From Thermomicrobium sp. 4228-Ro (GTDB taxonomy: Bacteria > Chloroflexota > Chloroflexia > Thermomicrobiales > Thermomicrobiaceae), in contig NZ_JAPFQM010000006.1 in NCBI RefSeq assembly GCF_026241205.1, positions 496,001 through 560,000 of the forward strand: DNA of 64,000 nucleotides, in the 5' to 3' direction. Below, in pieces: positions 62,285-64,000 of this stretch. The notes under the pieces were generated by a model. That model worked only from the letters and a program-made list of their open reading frames with translations. It did no database searches and was not told where the DNA came from. The stretch's first letter is position 1, and each line of letters begins with the position of its first letter. The position numbers and the translations under genes were made by a program.

Positions 62285-64000
62285 ATGACGTTCGGATTCC
62301 GTGAAAAGGTCCTCGGCATCATCGCCGCGATGGCGGCCGTCTTCGTCCTGCTCGGTGCGGTCGGCTGGTTCTGGCTCGGGAGCAGCCGGAGCGACCTCGA
62401 CCAGGTGCGAGAGACGAGCACTGCCATGGCGACCGTCGGCCAAGTTTCCCGTCGCATGACGGAAGTGCGTGCCGACGTCGTCGCCCACGTCGGCGCGACG
62501 ACCAACAGTGATTACCGCAAGCAGCTCGACGAGCGGATCGCTCGGCTCGACCAGGAGATCGCCGCCGATCTCGACACTCTCGCCGGGACGGCCCACACGG
62601 ATCGGGAGAAGCAGGCGGTGCAGGGCCTCCGCGATGCCTGGACGGCGTACCGGGCGTCGGCCGAGCGCACCCTGCAGCTCTCCCGCAAGTACGACCTCGT
62701 CGCGGCGCAGCAGAACATGACGGGTGATGCGGCTCAGAAGTTCGCTGCGCTCCTCGAGGCGATCCGCAGCCTGGAGGAGGCCTTGCAGGCCGATGCGCAG
62801 GCGGCCACCGTCCAGGCCGACGCGCGGCTCATGCAGATCCAGTTCGCCATGATGGGTGCTGCAGGCCTCGCCGTCGTTGCCTTCCTCGCGGGGTTCCTCG
62901 TCCTGCGACCAGCGCTGCGCACGGTGAGGGAGGTGGCGCGAGCGAGCGAGCGCCTGGCCGAGCAGGAACTGGCAGCGCTGGAAGCGGCGCTCGGCAAGCT
63001 GGCAGCGGGCGATCTGAGCGCGCGCTTCGACGTGACGATGGAACCCCTCGCGGTGCGCGGGCGCGACGAGCTCGGCCGTATGGCGGAGTCGTTCAACCGG
63101 ATGCTCGAGCGCCTGAGCTCGGTCGGGAGCACCTTCGGGCAGGCGCTGGAGGAGCTGGCTGAGCTGGTGCAGCAGGTACGGCGCGCCGTGAGCCAGGTGA
63201 ACGAGGCGGGCGGCCAGACCCGGACGCTCTCGGCCCAGATCGCTGACGCGACCAACGCGGTCGCCCGGACTATCCAGGACGTGGCGCAAGGTTCTTCGAC
63301 CCAGGCCGAGCAGGTGACGAGCGCTTCGACGGCGATCGACGAGATGACGCAGACAATTCAGGCTGTTGCCAAGGCGGCGCAGGAGCAGGGCCGGGCGCTC
63401 CAGCGCGCGACCGAGCTCGTGCAGCACATGGCGGACCGGAACCAGCGGGTGGGCGAGCTGGCCCGCGAGGTGACGGAACGGGCTGGCCGTAACCGGGCGC
63501 AGGCCGAGAACGGCGGCCAGGTCGTGCAACGGACACTCGGGGCCATGGAGAAGGTACGGAAGCAGGTCGAGGAGACGGCTCGTGCGGTTCGAGAGCTCGG
63601 CGAGCGCTCGAAGCAGATCGGCCAGATCGTCGAGGTGATCACCGACCTGACCGAACAGACGAACCTTCTCGCGCTCAATGCGGCGATCGAGGCAGCGCGG
63701 GCTGGGGAGGCCGGCAAGGGGTTCGCGGTCGTGGCCGAGGAGGTACGCAAGCTAGCCGAGCGCTCGGCAGCCTCGACCCAGGAGATCGCCCAGATGGTCC
63801 AGGGGATCCAGCGCACCGTCGAGCAGGCGGTGGCGGCGATGTCCGAGAGTGCTGGCTCTGTCGCACAGGTGAGCGGTGAGGCACGGGAGGTAGCGGAGGT
63901 TTTCGCGGCCATCCGCCAGGCGGCTGAGGAAGTCGCGCAGCGGAACCAGGAACTGCTCCAGTCGCTCGAGGAGATCGCGCAGCGGAGCGCCGAGCTGCGG
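62285..64000 (+). CDS. Methyl-accepting chemotaxis protein (3' end outside window)
   Basis: 572 codons are present with no stop, so the gene is cut by the window edge. The ATG follows GAAGGGGG. TM1 is about residues 9-31 (VLGIIAAMAAVFVLLGAVGW). The sensor domain (~32-185) is a helical four-helix-bundle type. TM2 is about 187-208 ([19 protein letters not shown]). A HAMP segment follows (ALEAALGKLAAGDLSARF, then DELGRMAESFNRMLERL). The signalling tip near 446-490 reads IVEVITDLTEQTNLLALNAA, then IEAARAGEAGKGFAVVAEEV and RKLAERS. It probably feeds the che module to its left; the CheA and CheW partners are not in the window. Confidence 0.95.
   Translation, partial: MTFGFREKVLGIIAAMAAVFVLLGAVGWFWLGSSRSDLDQVRETSTAMATVGQVSRRMTEVRADVVAHVGATTNSDYRKQLDERIARLDQEIAADLDTLAGTAHTDREKQAVQGLRDAWTAYRASAERTLQLSRKYDLVAAQQNMTGDAAQKFAALLEAIRSLEEALQADAQAATVQADARLMQIQFAMMGAAGLAVVAFLAGFLVLRPALRTVREVARASERLAEQELAALEAALGKLAAGDLSARFDVTMEPLAVRGRDELGRMAESFNRMLERLSSVGSTFGQALEELAELVQQVRRAVSQVNEAGGQTRTLSAQIADATNAVARTIQDVAQGSSTQAEQVTSASTAIDEMTQTIQAVAKAAQEQGRALQRATELVQHMADRNQRVGELAREVTERAGRNRAQAENGGQVVQRTLGAMEKVRKQVEETARAVRELGERSKQIGQIVEVITDLTEQTNLLALNAAIEAARAGEAGKGFAVVAEEVRKLAERSAASTQEIAQMVQGIQRTVEQAVAAMSESAGSVAQVSGEAREVAEVFAAIRQAAEEVAQRNQELLQSLEEIAQRSAELR

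Overview
The window is GC-rich bacterial DNA with dense gene packing, strong GGAGG-type ribosome binding sites and frequent GTG starts. The gene content is a clade II type nitrous-oxide reductase cluster, a methylcitrate pathway, a zinc uptake locus, flagellin and chemotaxis genes, and intergenic palindromic repeat arrays. It suggests a thermophilic Chloroflexota of the Thermomicrobium/Sphaerobacter type. That placement is inference from gene content and style; there is no rRNA in the window. No tRNA, rRNA, CRISPR array or intact insertion sequence was recognised.

Layout. 0.1-0.9 kb: a small overlapping pair of hypothetical genes that looks like a toxin-antitoxin pair. 1-8.6 kb (minus): a large N6-adenine methyltransferase and an SNF2 helicase, resembling the DrmMI/DrmD pair of class 1 DISARM, but split by a repeat block and without the other DISARM genes next to them. 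8.9-12.8 kb: two secreted or envelope proteins. 12.9-15.5 kb (minus): a four-gene operon with an ABC-2 exporter, a winged-helix regulator and a membrane protein. 15.7-16.8 kb: a 21-residue-repeat coiled-coil protein with a nuclease-like tail. 17.3-20.8 kb: citrate/methylcitrate synthase, PrpD and PrpB. 20.8-28.8 kb: an AT-richer island with two genes, an unknown membrane-anchored zinc-finger protein and a giant DEAD/DEAH helicase with a DUF1998-like C-terminus. This is the best candidate for an undescribed defence system. 28.9-33.5 kb: a PRC-barrel protein, a Fur/Zur regulator, a znuABC-type transporter and a DsrE-like protein, with two matching operator palindromes. 34.3-40.7 kb (minus): nosZ-nosB-nosDF-nosY-nosL, with NosD and NosF fused in one polypeptide. 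40.9-47.2 kb: a uracil-DNA glycosylase, a frameshifted nuclease-like gene, TrpB2, a CDF metal exporter and a fused LutB-LutA iron-sulfur protein. 48-52.6 kb: a PucR regulator, a secreted protein, a PilZ protein and a VIT1/CCC1 transporter with a Fur-like box. 53.9-64 kb: flagellin and its follower, a chemotaxis module (CheR-CheB fusion, CheY, CheX-like, CheC-like) and a methyl-accepting chemotaxis protein that runs off the end.

Repeats are the second theme. A compact element of about 107 bp has 10-bp terminal inverted repeats and four internal hairpins. Together with companion spacers and CTCTCCCGC palindromes it fills nearly every long gap from 47 to 62 kb and the gap at 5.2-5.7 kb. The blocks at 56.16-57.23 and 61.10-62.1 kb are inverted copies of each other and exactly bracket the chemotaxis module, so this segment could invert by recombination.

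Functionally, the right third is devoted to motility and signalling and the centre to anaerobic respiration of N2O and metal homeostasis. The left part and the AT-rich island carry candidate phage-defence genes.
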